DNA of 64,000 nt from Rhodospirillaceae bacterium (GCA_016712715.1 JADJQM010000002.1:930001-994000); one strand, 5' to 3'; positions 27,430 through 37,878 are shown, counted from the first letter of the stretch. The notes: generated by a model from the letters alone, not told the origin. Program-made: numbers and translations.

Positions 27430-27747
27430 ATGAAGTTCCGTCCGCTCCACGACCGCGTACTCGTGCGTCGTATCGAGGGCATTGAAAAGACTGCCGGCGG
27501 GATCATCATCCCCGACACCGCCAAGGAAAAGCCGCAAGAGGGCGAAGTCATCGCCGCTGGCGCTGGCGTGAAGAACGAAGACGGCAAGTTGACGCCGCTC
27601 GACGTCAAGGCGGGCGACCGCATCCTGTTCGGCAAGTGGTCGGGCACGGAAGTGAAGGTCGACGGTGAGGACCTCCTCATCATGAAGGAATCGGACATCC
27701 TCGGCATCATCGAGGGCACCACCGCTTCCAAGAAGAAGGTTGCCTGA
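27430..27747 (+). CDS. groES: Co-chaperonin GroES
   Basis: The 105-residue heptameric lid of the GroEL chaperonin. It begins MKFRPLHDRVLVRR and contains the mobile loop GIEKTAGGIIIPDTAKEKP and the roof/core GEVIAAG, all canonical, plus a short Lys-rich tail ASKKKVA. The ATG has GGAGGA eight bases upstream. It is followed after 60 bases by groEL, under CIRCE control. Confidence 0.99.
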   Translation: MKFRPLHDRVLVRRIEGIEKTAGGIIIPDTAKEKPQEGEVIAAGAGVKNEDGKLTPLDVKAGDRILFGKWSGTEVKVDGEDLLIMKESDILGIIEGTTASKKKVA

Positions 27748-27807
27748 GCGAGCTTGCTCGCTTGATGGCGCCGCTTCGACCCATATCAATTCAGGAGTTT
27801 AAATAAC

Positions 27808-29451
<1,644 letters not shown>

Positions 29452-29484
29452 GTCCAGCCAAGCCCCACGCTGATTGCTACAGAG

Positions 29485-29516
29485 AACCCCGCGGCAGCGA
29501 TGCCGCGGGGTTTTTG
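29485..29516 (+). terminator. Rho-independent terminator of groESL
   Basis: A 12-bp perfect stem (AACCCCGCGGCA with TGCCGCGGGGTT) closes a GCGA tetraloop and runs into a T-tract. It lies 33 bases after the groEL stop. Confidence 0.95.
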
Positions 29517-29631
29517 TTTGGGTCGATGCCTAGGGGCGACCGCGAGACCCACAACGAAATGACCTATCTTGACGGGTTGTATTTGTTATGTTCTATTCAG
29601 CCAATAAGATTAGAACAGCCGGATCTTCGCG

Positions 29632-30396
29632 ATGCCTATTCTCGCTCTTGCCGTTGTCGGTCTGCAGATCTTCATGGCGGTCCATGCTATCCGTCATGGC
29701 AAGACCTGCTGATGGATCAGCCTCATCCTCCTCTTTCCGCTGGTCGGAAGCCTCGCCTATTTCTTTGTCGAGGTTTACCCCACGCTGCAGGGCTCGCCCC
29801 AGGTGCTGCGCATGGATCAGGCGCGCTGGCAGCGGGCGCAGGCGGAGTGGGAGCGGGAGGTCAAATCGCGCCGCGTCGAAGACGTCATCGACGCGGGCTC
29901 GATCAACGACAAGATAGCGCTGGCCGAAGAATGCATGGCGCGGGAACGTTATGGCGATGCCGTGCGCCTCTATGAAAGTGCGCGCGAGGGCTATTTCGTC
30001 AACGCGGCCGACATTCTCATCGGACTTTCCCGCGCGCTCTTCGAGAACGGCAACCATGCCAAGGCGCGACAGGTGCTGCGCGAACTGGCGGAGGCGCATC
30101 CCAACTCCTACTCGCAGGAGCGTACCATCCTCGGCGCGCGGGCCGTTGCCGCGGCGGGCGACCTCGCGACCGCCATCGCCGAGCTGGACGCGCTGCTGCA
30201 GCGCAAAGACAGTCTGGAAGCGCGCCGCCTGGAAGCGCGCTATTTCTTTGCCGAGATGCTGTGGAAGCAGGGCGCCCAGGACCGCGCCCGCGCTGAACTC
30301 GCCCAGGTCGTGCAGCACGGCAAGCTCTTCAACATGACGGAAGAAGAGGAACACTGGGTCCGTCGCGCGGGTGAGGTGCAGGCGGCGATATCGTGA
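29632..30396 (+). pseudogene. PLDc_N/TPR membrane protein with in-frame TGA at codon 27
   Basis: Read through, this is a 254-residue protein: a first span (PILALAVVGLQIFMAVHAI), then GKTC-stop-WISLILLFPLVGSLAYFFVEVYP, which is the PLDc_N-type second span, and a TPR-rich soluble part (RLYESAREGYFVNAADILIGLSRALFENG and following repeats). The TGA (29710-29712) stands where relatives have a Trp-Trp or Tyr-Trp-Trp motif, so a TGG-to-TGA change or base-call error is likely. Translation could restart at ATG 29803, giving a 197-residue soluble TPR protein without the membrane anchor. The gene follows the groESL terminator. Function is unknown. Confidence 0.75.
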
Positions 30397-30417
30397 TAGA
30401 GCGGTACTGTCGTTGAC

Positions 30418-30557
30418 ACCCCCTCACCCTGACCCTCTCCCGCGAGGGGAGAGGGAAGGAGACCTGCCGGCAATACTCGGTACTAAACAGCGATCTCAGA
30501 TGGAGTGCGTGGCACTAGCCCCTCTCCCCTCGCGGGAGAGGGGTTGGGGTGAGGGGG
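30418..30557. repeat. Intergenic palindromic repeat, copy 3 (paired units)
   Basis: The left unit CCCCCTCACCC-TGA-CCCTCTCCCGCGAGGG is followed, about 65 bases on, by an inverted unit CCCCTCTCCCCTCGCGGG ending GGGGTGAGGGGG. The spacer begins GAGACCTGCCGGCAA as in copy 2. It separates the convergent TPR and patatin genes. Confidence 0.9.
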
Positions 30558-30579
30558 TTTATCAAGCGACGAGGAGCCC

Positions 30580-31728
30580 CTACCCCTCCACCCGATGCAC
30601 ATCATGCGTGACCACGCCGGTAGCGCCGGACGGCCGGGCCAGGAATTCCGGGTGCTTCAGCGTCTCGCGGATGTCGTCGAGGCCCTGGCGCCAGTGTTCA
30701 CGCATGTTGAGGAGGCTGAACTCATAATCCTTGCTGTGGGTCTCGAACTGCTTGTCGCGGTAGATGAGCTGGATGGTGTTGTAGACTTTTGAACAGGAAA
30801 GCTCGCGTAACGCGGCGACATCGGCATCGTTCTGGAATTCGGCCGGAATCTTGTCGATAGCCTTCTTCAGCGCGCGGCGCAGGCGCTGCATCTGTCCGGC
30901 GACATCGGTGACGAGGCGCGTCCGGCTGGAATAGGTGATGTCCTTGCGGCGTTCGTCGACATCGAGCAGGTTCTGCGGTAGCTGGCCTTTGGCCGACCAC
31001 AGATCGACCTGGAAAGTGAGCGTGTCGCGCCGCGGTGGGCAGGAGAGCACTTCCATCAACGGCGTGTTGGAAACGAGGCCGCCATCCCAGTAATGCTTGC
31101 CCTCGATCTCCACCGCCGGGAAGCCCGGCGGCAAGGCGCCGGACGCCATGAAATGCTCGGCCTGCAGCTTCCTGTTGGCATTGTCGAAATATTCAAAATT
31201 GCCGGTCTCGACATCGACGGCGCCCACCGAGACGCGCGTCTCGCGAGCATTGATGCGGTCGAAATCACAGAGCCGTTCCAGGGTCGCCTTCAACGGCGCG
31301 GTATCATAGAAGCTGCTCGCCTCCGGCCCACCGAAGGTGTTGAGGAAAGGCGGCGGCAGGCGCGGGGTGAAGAAACCGCGCTGGCCCTCGATCATGGCCC
31401 GCATCGACGACCAGGCGCCGGCCAGGGTGCGCATGTCGCCATCGCCGAGATAGCTCGCAACCTCGGCGCCGAGGGTGAAGGCGGGAAACAAAGCCGATTG
31501 GCAGATTGTCTCCCAGAACTCGTGGAGCTTTTCGAGGCGCTTCTCCGGCGCATTGCCGCCGAGGATCGCCGCATTGAGCGCACCGATGGAAATGCCGGCG
31601 AACCAGTTGGGCTGGATGCCGGCCTCATGGAGCCCTTCATAGACGCCGGCCTGATAGCTGCCGAGCGCCCCGCCGCCCTGCAACACCAGGGCGACGGTCT
31701 CATAGGCCGGTAGCTCGATCTTCGGCAT
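30580..31728 (-). CDS. Patatin-like phospholipase family protein (with DUF3734)
   Basis: A 382-residue serine hydrolase. The oxyanion loop is LQGGGALGSYQAG, the nucleophile Ser lies in GISIGALNAA (GxSxG), and the catalytic Asp is in DGGLVSNTP (DGG). The C-terminal 100 residues resemble the DUF3734 extension found in patatins next to 3-hydroxybutyrate dehydrogenase genes, which is precisely the neighbour here (21 bases upstream). The pairing suggests a link to polyhydroxybutyrate or ketone-body turnover. The ATG has GGGGAG upstream. Confidence 0.92.
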   Translation of the reverse strand: MPKIELPAYETVALVLQGGGALGSYQAGVYEGLHEAGIQPNWFAGISIGALNAAILGGNAPEKRLEKLHEFWETICQSALFPAFTLGAEVASYLGDGDMRTLAGAWSSMRAMIEGQRGFFTPRLPPPFLNTFGGPEASSFYDTAPLKATLERLCDFDRINARETRVSVGAVDVETGNFEYFDNANRKLQAEHFMASGALPPGFPAVEIEGKHYWDGGLVSNTPLMEVLSCPPRRDTLTFQVDLWSAKGQLPQNLLDVDERRKDITYSSRTRLVTDVAGQMQRLRRALKKAIDKIPAEFQNDADVAALRELSCSKVYNTIQLIYRDKQFETHSKDYEFSLLNMREHWRQGLDDIRETLKHPEFLARPSGATGVVTHDVHRVEG

Positions 31729-31749
31729 GTCGCTCCCCGCCCCGTCCAA

Positions 31750-32532
31750 CTACTGCATATGCCAGCCATGGCTGACCGTGATCGACTGGCCGGTGAGCGC
31801 TGCCGACGGGAAGCTCGCCAGGAACAGCGCCGTCTGTGCCACGTCTTCGACCGTCGTGAAGATGCCGTCGACGGTATCCTTCAGCATGATGGTCTTGATC
31901 ACCTGCTCCTCGGTGATGCCGAACGCCTTGGCCTGTTCGGGAATCTGCTTGTCGACGAGCGGCGTGCGCACGAAGCCCGGGCAGATCACGTTGACGCGGA
32001 CATTGTACTCGGCACCTTCCTTGGCGGCGACGCGGGCGAGGCCGAGGAGACCATGCTTGGCTGCGACATAGGGCGCCTTCAGCTTCGAGGCCTCGTGGGA
32101 ATGCACCGAGCCCATATAGATGATCGAACCGCCGCGCTTGTCCTTGTACATGCGCCGCATGGCAGCGCGCGTGGTGAGGAAGGCGCCGTCCATGTGAATG
32201 GCCAGCATCTTCTTCCAATCGGCGAAGGCGAACTCGACGATGGGTTTGACGATCTGGATCCCGGCATTGGAGATCATGATGTCGAGCCCGCCCAGCTTCT
32301 GGACGGCAAGGTCGGTGCCCTGATCGACCGCTGCCTCGTTCGTCACGTCCATGGCAATGCCGATGGCCTTGCCGCCTTTGGCCACGATCTCGGCCGCGGC
32401 CTGATCGGCGCCGGCCTGGTTGAGATCGGCGATGGCGATGGCGGCACCCGCCGCCGCATAGGTCAGGGCGATCTCTTTGCCGATGCCGCTGGCCGCCCCG
32501 GTGATGAGGGCCACTTTGCCGTGGAGTTGCAT
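31750..32532 (-). CDS. bdhA: 3-hydroxybutyrate dehydrogenase
   Basis: A 260-residue short-chain dehydrogenase converting 3-hydroxybutyrate to acetoacetate with NAD. The cofactor motif is TGAASGIGKEIA, the catalytic Ser is in MGSVHSHEAS, and Tyr/Lys are in YVAAKHG. SHEASKLKAPYVAAKHGLLGL and the C-terminal HGWHMQ are characteristic of BdhA. The ATG has AAGGA eight bases upstream. It heads a two-gene unit with the patatin and implies polyhydroxybutyrate use. Confidence 0.95.
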   Translation of the reverse strand: MQLHGKVALITGAASGIGKEIALTYAAAGAAIAIADLNQAGADQAAAEIVAKGGKAIGIAMDVTNEAAVDQGTDLAVQKLGGLDIMISNAGIQIVKPIVEFAFADWKKMLAIHMDGAFLTTRAAMRRMYKDKRGGSIIYMGSVHSHEASKLKAPYVAAKHGLLGLARVAAKEGAEYNVRVNVICPGFVRTPLVDKQIPEQAKAFGITEEQVIKTIMLKDTVDGIFTTVEDVAQTALFLASFPSAALTGQSITVSHGWHMQ

Positions 32533-32732
32533 GATTTATCCTTCTCGTGGAAATGGGTTGCCGTTATCTAACAACGATCATGGCAGATGGTGCATTGCGG
32601 CATTTTGACCGGATTGCCGAGACTTGCCCATCGGAAACAGACTTCCCGGCCAAAATCCCCGTTTTGCGCACGGAGCATCATCGTGCCAGTCTTTGTCGCC
32701 GGTCATTCCTGGCTGAATTGAGGGACTTTTCG

Positions 32733-33101
32733 ATGAACGCCTGCCTGCTTCTCGCCGGTGCCAAGCAGTTGCTGTTGGCCGGCAGTGCCTTCACCCTGGC
32801 CTGGTCGCAACCGACCGACACGTCGCGCTGGGAGGAAGACTGGAATGTCGGCCTCAGCGGATTCCAGCTCGTGGAAACCCGCGTGCATGGCGAGGGCATC
32901 CCACCGCCGGACGGCGCCGTCCGGGAGGGAGATGTCTGGCGCTATCACCCGGCACTGGCCTTCATCGAAGACCGCCTGTTGCTGGCGCGTCCTGGCGCCA
33001 AGCCCGGCAACTGGCAGATCTGCGAACAGGGTAGCTGCACACCGATCCCGGAATCAGCGACCGCGAATGGCGCCACGGCGATCCTGGTGCCCTGCCCCTA
33101 G
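32733..33101 (+). CDS. DUF1850 domain protein, probably exported
   Basis: A 122-residue protein with a hydrophobic N-terminus (NACLLLAGAKQLLLAG). SRWEEDWNV, FQLVETRVHGEGIPPPDGAVREGDVWRY and the following P-rich part fit the DUF1850 pattern (W-E-x-W, RVxGxG, PPxxA, W-Y/W-P). DUF1850 proteins are usually encoded next to TAXI/TRAP transporters, but no transporter is adjacent here. AGGGA lies upstream of the ATG. The last four bases overlap the convergent DUF1989 gene. Confidence 0.75.
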   Translation: MNACLLLAGAKQLLLAGSAFTLAWSQPTDTSRWEEDWNVGLSGFQLVETRVHGEGIPPPDGAVREGDVWRYHPALAFIEDRLLLARPGAKPGNWQICEQGSCTPIPESATANGATAILVPCP

Positions 33102-33697
33102 CTCACCGCCACATGGGCGTCGCGGATCACGCCATCCTTGCCATTGATCGGCAGCAGATCCATCGGACAGGCGGAGAAGACGGCCACCAGATCCATCTCG
33201 GCGCGGAAGGTGATGCCATCGCCGGGCAGGCTCATCGGCTCGTTCCAGAAGAGATCGCCGTTGGGTTCCCAGGGAATGTTCATGAAGAGGTTGAGCGGCG
33301 CCGGCGTTTCCGGGGGTGCGAGGCCGAGCATGGCCAGTGCATCGCGCAGGTTCTCGGTGCAATTGTCGTGATGGCCGACATGGCCCAGGGCCTGGTAGCG
33401 GTAAACATCGCAGGCTGCGATCAAGGTGTCGTGGCGCCCCGGCGAGGTGTCGTCGGTCACGGTCAGGATCGGCCGCCGCTTGTTGGTGAGATAGGCATCG
33501 CCGACCCGGCTGCACAGGCGCCGGAAGCCGGCCCGGCTGTGCTCCATCGACATGAACTCGGCCATATCGGCCCCATTGAAGGCCCAGGTGTCGACCACCT
33601 GGGTGCCATGGGTGTTGACGACCGTGAAGGTCCGGCCCGCCTCGATGCGCACGGCCAGGCCCTTGCGCGCCGGAATGGTCAATTTTGTCGCACCCAT
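33098..33697 (-). CDS. DUF1989 (urea carboxylase-associated) family protein
   Basis: A 199-residue protein of the DUF1989 family: LTIPARKGLAVRIEAG, NTHGTQVVDTWAFN, then GHHDNCTENLRDAL and the C-terminal FMNIPWEPNGDLFWNEP. Family members accompany urea carboxylase or act as aminomethyltransferase-like enzymes; here none is adjacent, so the role is open. ATG 33697 is chosen because AGGA lies six bases upstream and because the longer TTG form (33763) would run through the FNR box. It is divergent from hemN. Confidence 0.87.
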   Translation of the reverse strand: MGATKLTIPARKGLAVRIEAGRTFTVVNTHGTQVVDTWAFNGADMAEFMSMEHSRAGFRRLCSRVGDAYLTNKRRPILTVTDDTSPGRHDTLIAACDVYRYQALGHVGHHDNCTENLRDALAMLGLAPPETPAPLNLFMNIPWEPNGDLFWNEPMSLPGDGITFRAEMDLVAVFSACPMDLLPINGKDGVIRDAHVAVS

Positions 33698-33731
33698 CTG
33701 GTCCTGTTCCCCCTGCCAAGCCTGTCCGGGG

Positions 33732-33745
33732 TTGATTTGAATCAA
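33732..33745. promoter_or_regulatory. FNR/FixK (Anr-type) box upstream of hemN
   Basis: TTGATTTGAATCAA is a perfect match to the consensus TTGAT-N4-ATCAA. Its centre is 42.5 bases upstream of the hemN ATG. A CATAAC -10-like hexamer lies at 33766-33771, the spacing expected of a class II FNR-activated promoter. It implies induction of hemN when oxygen is scarce. It is also 35 bases upstream of the divergent DUF1989 ATG and could affect that gene too. Confidence 0.93.
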
Positions 33746-33780
33746 GGTGGCGGCCCCGGTCAATCCATAACCTGCGACCC

Positions 33781-35121
33781 ATGATTACCGATCATCTCAT
33801 CGCGATCTACGACCGTCCGGTGCCGCGCTACACGTCCTACCCGACGGCGCCCCATTTCCATGCCGGCATCACGCCCGGAACGGCGACCGAGTGGCTGCAG
33901 GCCCTGCCGACCGAGGCGCCGCTCTCGCTCTATCTTCATATCCCCTTCTGCCAGCAGATGTGCTGGTATTGCGGGTGCAACACCCAGATCGTCGCCCGCC
34001 ACAAGCCGATCGCCGATTTTGCCGATACGCTGCTTGCTGAAATCGCCCATATCGGCGACATGCTGAGGGCCAGCGGCCATCGGCGCATCGTCAGCTCCAT
34101 CCATTTCGGCGGCGGAACGCCCAACAGCCTGGACGCGGACGAGTTTGAGCGCATCATGGCCGCACTCGCGCATCACTTCGCGCTGGAGCCCGATCTCGAC
34201 CTCGCCATCGAACTTGACCCGCGCACGGTGAGCGACGAGTTCCTGGCTGCCATGCGCCGCGTCGGCGTCAACCGTGCCTCATTGGGCGTGCAGGATTTCG
34301 ACCCCGTCGTGCAGGCGGCGGTGAACCGCGTGCAGCCTTTCGATCTGGTGAAGGATTGCGTCGCGAAGCTGCGCGCCAATGGCATCCGCTCGCTCAATCT
34401 CGATCTCATCTATGGCCTGCCTTTCCAGAGCGTCTCGGGCCTCCGGCACACGGTAGGCCAGGCGGCCGACCTGGCGCCCGAGCGGATAGCACTCTTCGGC
34501 TATGCCCATGTGCCATGGATGAAGCCGCACCAGCGCCTTATCGATGAGGCGTCGCTCCCCGACGCCTATGCCCGCTTCCGCCAGTTCGAAGCAGCAGCCC
34601 AGGCGCTGGCGGCACTGGATTACAGCCGCATCGGCCTCGATCATTTCGCCAAAGCGGGAGATGCGCTGGTGCTGGCGCGCGACAGCCGCACGCTGAAGCG
34701 CAACTTCCAGGGTTACACCATCGACCGTGCCGACGCCCTCATCGGCTTTGGCCCATCCGCCATCTCGGCCCTGCCGCAGGGCTATCTTCAGAACGCCCCG
34801 GACAATACGCCCTGGGCGCGTTCGGTCGGCGAGGGGCGGCTGCCCATTGTGAAAGGCGTCGCCCTGACGGCCGAGGACAGACGGCGCCGCGCGATCATCG
34901 AGCAGTTGATGTGCTATGGCACTGTTGATCTCGGCGCCTTCGACTTCGAGCCGGCCATGATCATGGCCCAGCTTTCGCCCCTGATCGAGGACGGGCTCAT
35001 TCACCTGGTCGGCCGGCATGTCACCGTGACGGAACGCGGCCTGCCCTTCCAGCGGGTGGTTGCCGCGGCCTTCGACGCCTATCTAGCACCCGACAACACG
35101 CGTCACAGCCGGGCGGTCTAG
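33781..35121 (+). CDS. hemN: Oxygen-independent coproporphyrinogen III oxidase
   Basis: A radical-SAM enzyme of 446 residues that decarboxylates coproporphyrinogen III to protoporphyrinogen IX without oxygen in haem synthesis. PFCQQMCWYCGCN is the HemN-type CxxxCxxCxC cluster motif, with HFGGGTPN and GVQDFDPVVQ downstream; the C-terminal HemN domain is present. The ATG at 33781 has no Shine-Dalgarno and lies only a few bases from the transcription start predicted from the FNR box, so the mRNA may be leaderless. Length and motifs indicate true HemN rather than HemW. It converges with rdgB. Confidence 0.97.
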   Translation: MITDHLIAIYDRPVPRYTSYPTAPHFHAGITPGTATEWLQALPTEAPLSLYLHIPFCQQMCWYCGCNTQIVARHKPIADFADTLLAEIAHIGDMLRASGHRRIVSSIHFGGGTPNSLDADEFERIMAALAHHFALEPDLDLAIELDPRTVSDEFLAAMRRVGVNRASLGVQDFDPVVQAAVNRVQPFDLVKDCVAKLRANGIRSLNLDLIYGLPFQSVSGLRHTVGQAADLAPERIALFGYAHVPWMKPHQRLIDEASLPDAYARFRQFEAAAQALAALDYSRIGLDHFAKAGDALVLARDSRTLKRNFQGYTIDRADALIGFGPSAISALPQGYLQNAPDNTPWARSVGEGRLPIVKGVALTAEDRRRRAIIEQLMCYGTVDLGAFDFEPAMIMAQLSPLIEDGLIHLVGRHVTVTERGLPFQRVVAAAFDAYLAPDNTRHSRAV

Positions 35122-35122
35122 A

Positions 35123-35734
35123 TCAGGCCTTGAAGCAGGCCGCCACGAACTGGCGGAAGGCCACGGCGCGGTGGCTCATCTCGTGCTTGTGCGCCGGATC
35201 CATTTCACCGAACGTGATGGCGTAGCCGTCAGGCCGGAAAATGGGGTCGTAGCCGAAACCCTTGGATCCCAAAGGCGCCTCCACGATGTCGCCCCAGACA
35301 TCCCCCTCGAACTCGTCGCAATGACCGTCCGGCCAGGCCAGGGCCAGGGCGGAGACGAAGCGCGCCCGGCGATCGTCGCTCCCCTTGAGGAGATCCAGGA
35401 CACGCGCCATGGCCATGGCGAAATCCTTCGTCGGACCCGCCCAGCGCGCCGAATAGATGCCTGGATCGCGGCCCAGCGCCATGACCTCGAGGCCGGAATC
35501 ATCGGCCAGCGCCGGCAGCCCACTGGCTTTGGCCGCAGCCACCGCCTTCAGCCGCGCATTGCCAATGAACGTGGCCTCCGTCTCCTCGGGCTCGGGCAGG
35601 CCCAGGGCGCCCGCTGACACCACATCAATGCCGTAAGGCGCCAGCAATTCGACGATCTCGCGCAGCTTGCCGGGATTGTGGCTGGCCAGGACCAGCTTCC
35701 CGCCTTGGCCACCCGGGGCGAATTGCCGCGCCAT
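35123..35734 (-). CDS. rdgB: XTP/dITP diphosphatase (RdgB/HAM1)
   Basis: A 203-residue nucleotide pyrophosphatase that removes ITP/XTP from the pool. SHNPGKLREI near the N-terminus, ALADDSGLEV, the YSARWAG segment and the terminal SHRAVAFRQ are family signatures. Its ATG overlaps the rph stop (TAATG), so it is coupled to rph, the standard rph-rdgB arrangement. It ends one base before hemN. Confidence 0.97.
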   Translation of the reverse strand: MARQFAPGGQGGKLVLASHNPGKLREIVELLAPYGIDVVSAGALGLPEPEETEATFIGNARLKAVAAAKASGLPALADDSGLEVMALGRDPGIYSARWAGPTKDFAMAMARVLDLLKGSDDRRARFVSALALAWPDGHCDEFEGDVWGDIVEAPLGSKGFGYDPIFRPDGYAITFGEMDPAHKHEMSHRAVAFRQFVAACFKA

Positions 35735-36468
35735 TACTTCTTCGCCGCCAAGGCCGCGGCCAGGGCCGCGCGCTGCATCTCGAATAGCTGTGTCGTGCCG
35801 TGACGGGCGAGGGCCAGCAATTCGGCGAATTGCACATCGCTGAAGGCCTCCTTTTCCGCCGTCGCCTGGACTTCGACCATGCCGCCCTTGTTGGTAAGGA
35901 CGAAATTGGCGTCGGCCTCGGCGTTGGAATCTTCCGGATAGTCGAGATCGAGGACCGCATTGCCGTTGTAAAGGCCACAGGAAATGGCAGCCACCTGGTC
36001 GATGAGCGGGATTGCCTTGATGGCGCCCATTTCCTTCATCAGGCGGAAGCATTCATGGAGCGCGATATAGGACCCCGTGATGGCGGCGGTGCGTGTGCCG
36101 CCATCTGCCTGGATGACGTCGCAATCGATCTTGATCTGTCGTTCGCCGAAGGCCTTCAGATCGGTGACGGCGCGCAGCGCCCGGCCGATCAGGCGCTGGA
36201 TTTCCTGGGTGCGGCCGGATTGTTTGCCCTTGGCGGCTTCGCGGTCGCCACGGGTATGGGTCGCGCGCGGCAGCATACCGTATTCGGCGGTCACCCAGCC
36301 CTTGCCGGAATTCTTCAGGAAGGGTGGCACCTTCTCATCGAGCGAAGCCGTGCAGATGACGTGTGTGTCACCGAATTTAACCAGGCACGAACCTTCGGCA
36401 TGGCGATTGAAACCAACGAGGAATTCGACTTGGCGCAGCTGGTTGGCGGCGCGACCGGATGGACGCAT
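35734..36468 (-). CDS. rph: Ribonuclease PH
   Basis: A 244-residue phosphorolytic 3'-5' exoribonuclease that trims tRNA 3' ends. MRPSGRAANQLRQVEF at the start, EYGMLPRATHTR, the DCDVIQADGGTRTAAITG catalytic/phosphate region and the C-terminal FAELLALARHG are canonical. The ATG at 36468 matches the conserved start. It is first in the rph-rdgB pair. Confidence 0.98.
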   Translation of the reverse strand: MRPSGRAANQLRQVEFLVGFNRHAEGSCLVKFGDTHVICTASLDEKVPPFLKNSGKGWVTAEYGMLPRATHTRGDREAAKGKQSGRTQEIQRLIGRALRAVTDLKAFGERQIKIDCDVIQADGGTRTAAITGSYIALHECFRLMKEMGAIKAIPLIDQVAAISCGLYNGNAVLDLDYPEDSNAEADANFVLTNKGGMVEVQATAEKEAFSDVQFAELLALARHGTTQLFEMQRAALAAALAAKK

Positions 36469-36783
36469 GGGATTTTTGTCTTTCCTTGGATGAATTTGGC
36501 CGGACCCTACACGTCGACCACCCTGGCTTGCAATGTGCCTATTTCCGCCGCCGCTCGTCAGGCTGGGTGGTGGCAATCAGGCCTTTTCCCCGCGCCGGCT
36601 CGACCTCACCGGGGGGCGGGATGGAGGATCGTCCGCCGGGGAAGGTGGCCCTGAGCGGAATCTAGCGCGTTTCGGTGACGCCGGTCACAGCCCGGACGCC
36701 GATTCCGGCGAACGCCGCCGTGCCGCCCGGCGACAGATCGGCAAGTCCTTTGATACATCCGCTGATTCCGGGGGAACGCCAGC
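36469..36783. other. 315-bp gap between rph and the RTX gene
   Basis: This divergent gap should contain the promoters of rph and the RTX gene. I see no convincing -35/-10 pair, operator or ORF; only a small GC-rich CGCCG-ATTC-CGGCG hairpin near 36700. In many alphaproteobacteria hrcA lies upstream of rph; it does not here. Confidence 0.35.
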
Positions 36784-37878
36784 ATGCCGATCGAAATCAA
36801 TCCGACCATCCTCAAGAAGCTTGGCTACATCTTCTACAATTACGTGGCCGGCAACAATGCCGACAACGCCTTTGCCGGCACCGACAAGGCCGATTGGATA
36901 CAGAGCTTCGGCGGGCAGGACACCGTTCACGGGCTCGGCGGCAATGACAGGATTGAAGGTGGCGAGGGCAATGACGCTCTCTATGGCGATGAAGGCCACG
37001 ATGTCGTCTGGGGCGAGACTGGCAATGACGCCCTCTATGGTGGTGCCGGCAACGATATCCCGGATGGCGGCAGCGGCCATGACGTATTGACTGGCGGCGA
37101 CCATTTCGACCAGCTTTACGGCGGCGAAGGCAATGACTGGCTGTTCGGCGAAGGTGGCGATGACAGCCTGGTCGGCGATGAAGGCCAAGACAAACTGTTC
37201 GGCGACGAAGGCAATGACGGCCTGCATGGCGGCGACGGAAATGACGTGCTCTATGGCGCGGTCGGCAATGACACGCTCTATGGTGCCGGCGACAATGACG
37301 AACTCTATGGCGGCGACGGCAACGACAAGCTCGATGGCGGCAGCGGCCATGACAAATTATGGGGTGGTGCCGGGACAGACACCCTCGCTGGCGGGAGCGG
37401 CGATGATGAGCTTCACGGCGAAGGCGACCATGATTCGCTCAGCGGCGGCGACGGCAACGACAAGCTCTTTGGTGACGCCGGCAGCGATATCCTGAACGGC
37501 GACGGTGGTAACGACACGATTTATGGCGGCACCGGCAATGACTTCATCACGGGCGGCGCCGGCGTCAATGCGATCTTTGCCGAGGATGGCGACGATTACC
37601 TGACCTTCGACGGCATTCTGGACTATGCCTGGAGCGGCTCTGGTCACGACAAGCTTGCCTTCTCCGTCGAAGATTATGACGGCAAGGCGTCGATCAATGA
37701 TTTCGACCTCTGGGACGACACGCTGGTCTTCAACGGCTGGGCGGGTAACGTTGATATCGGCCAGACCGCTGGCGGCGACGTGCAGTTCACTTTCGCCAAT
37801 GGTGGATCGGTCATCCTGACCAATATCGACTATCAGCCGGGCATGACCCTCGACACTTTCAACATTGAGTGGAACTAG
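36784..37878 (+). CDS. RTX (hemolysin-type calcium-binding repeat) protein
   Basis: A 364-residue acidic protein. After a 45-residue head, about two dozen GGxGxDxLx nonapeptides run from residue 47 to about 262 (for example GGEGNDALYGDEGHD); they would fold into a calcium-loaded beta-roll. The last 100 residues hold a C-terminal domain (DFDLWDDTLVFNG, and FANGGSVILTN) typical of type I secreted RTX proteins. No cleavable signal peptide is seen, consistent with ABC-type export, but no type I secretion genes are nearby. No enzymatic domain is present, so a surface or adhesive role is plausible. GGGGGA precedes the ATG. Confidence 0.92.
   Translation: MPIEINPTILKKLGYIFYNYVAGNNADNAFAGTDKADWIQSFGGQDTVHGLGGNDRIEGGEGNDALYGDEGHDVVWGETGNDALYGGAGNDIPDGGSGHDVLTGGDHFDQLYGGEGNDWLFGEGGDDSLVGDEGQDKLFGDEGNDGLHGGDGNDVLYGAVGNDTLYGAGDNDELYGGDGNDKLDGGSGHDKLWGGAGTDTLAGGSGDDELHGEGDHDSLSGGDGNDKLFGDAGSDILNGDGGNDTIYGGTGNDFITGGAGVNAIFAEDGDDYLTFDGILDYAWSGSGHDKLAFSVEDYDGKASINDFDLWDDTLVFNGWAGNVDIGQTAGGDVQFTFANGGSVILTNIDYQPGMTLDTFNIEWN

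Noticed and set aside
36900..37560. Short repeated units resembling a CRISPR array
   Set aside because: They are the codon-level repeats of RTX nonapeptides inside an intact reading frame, with no unique spacers.
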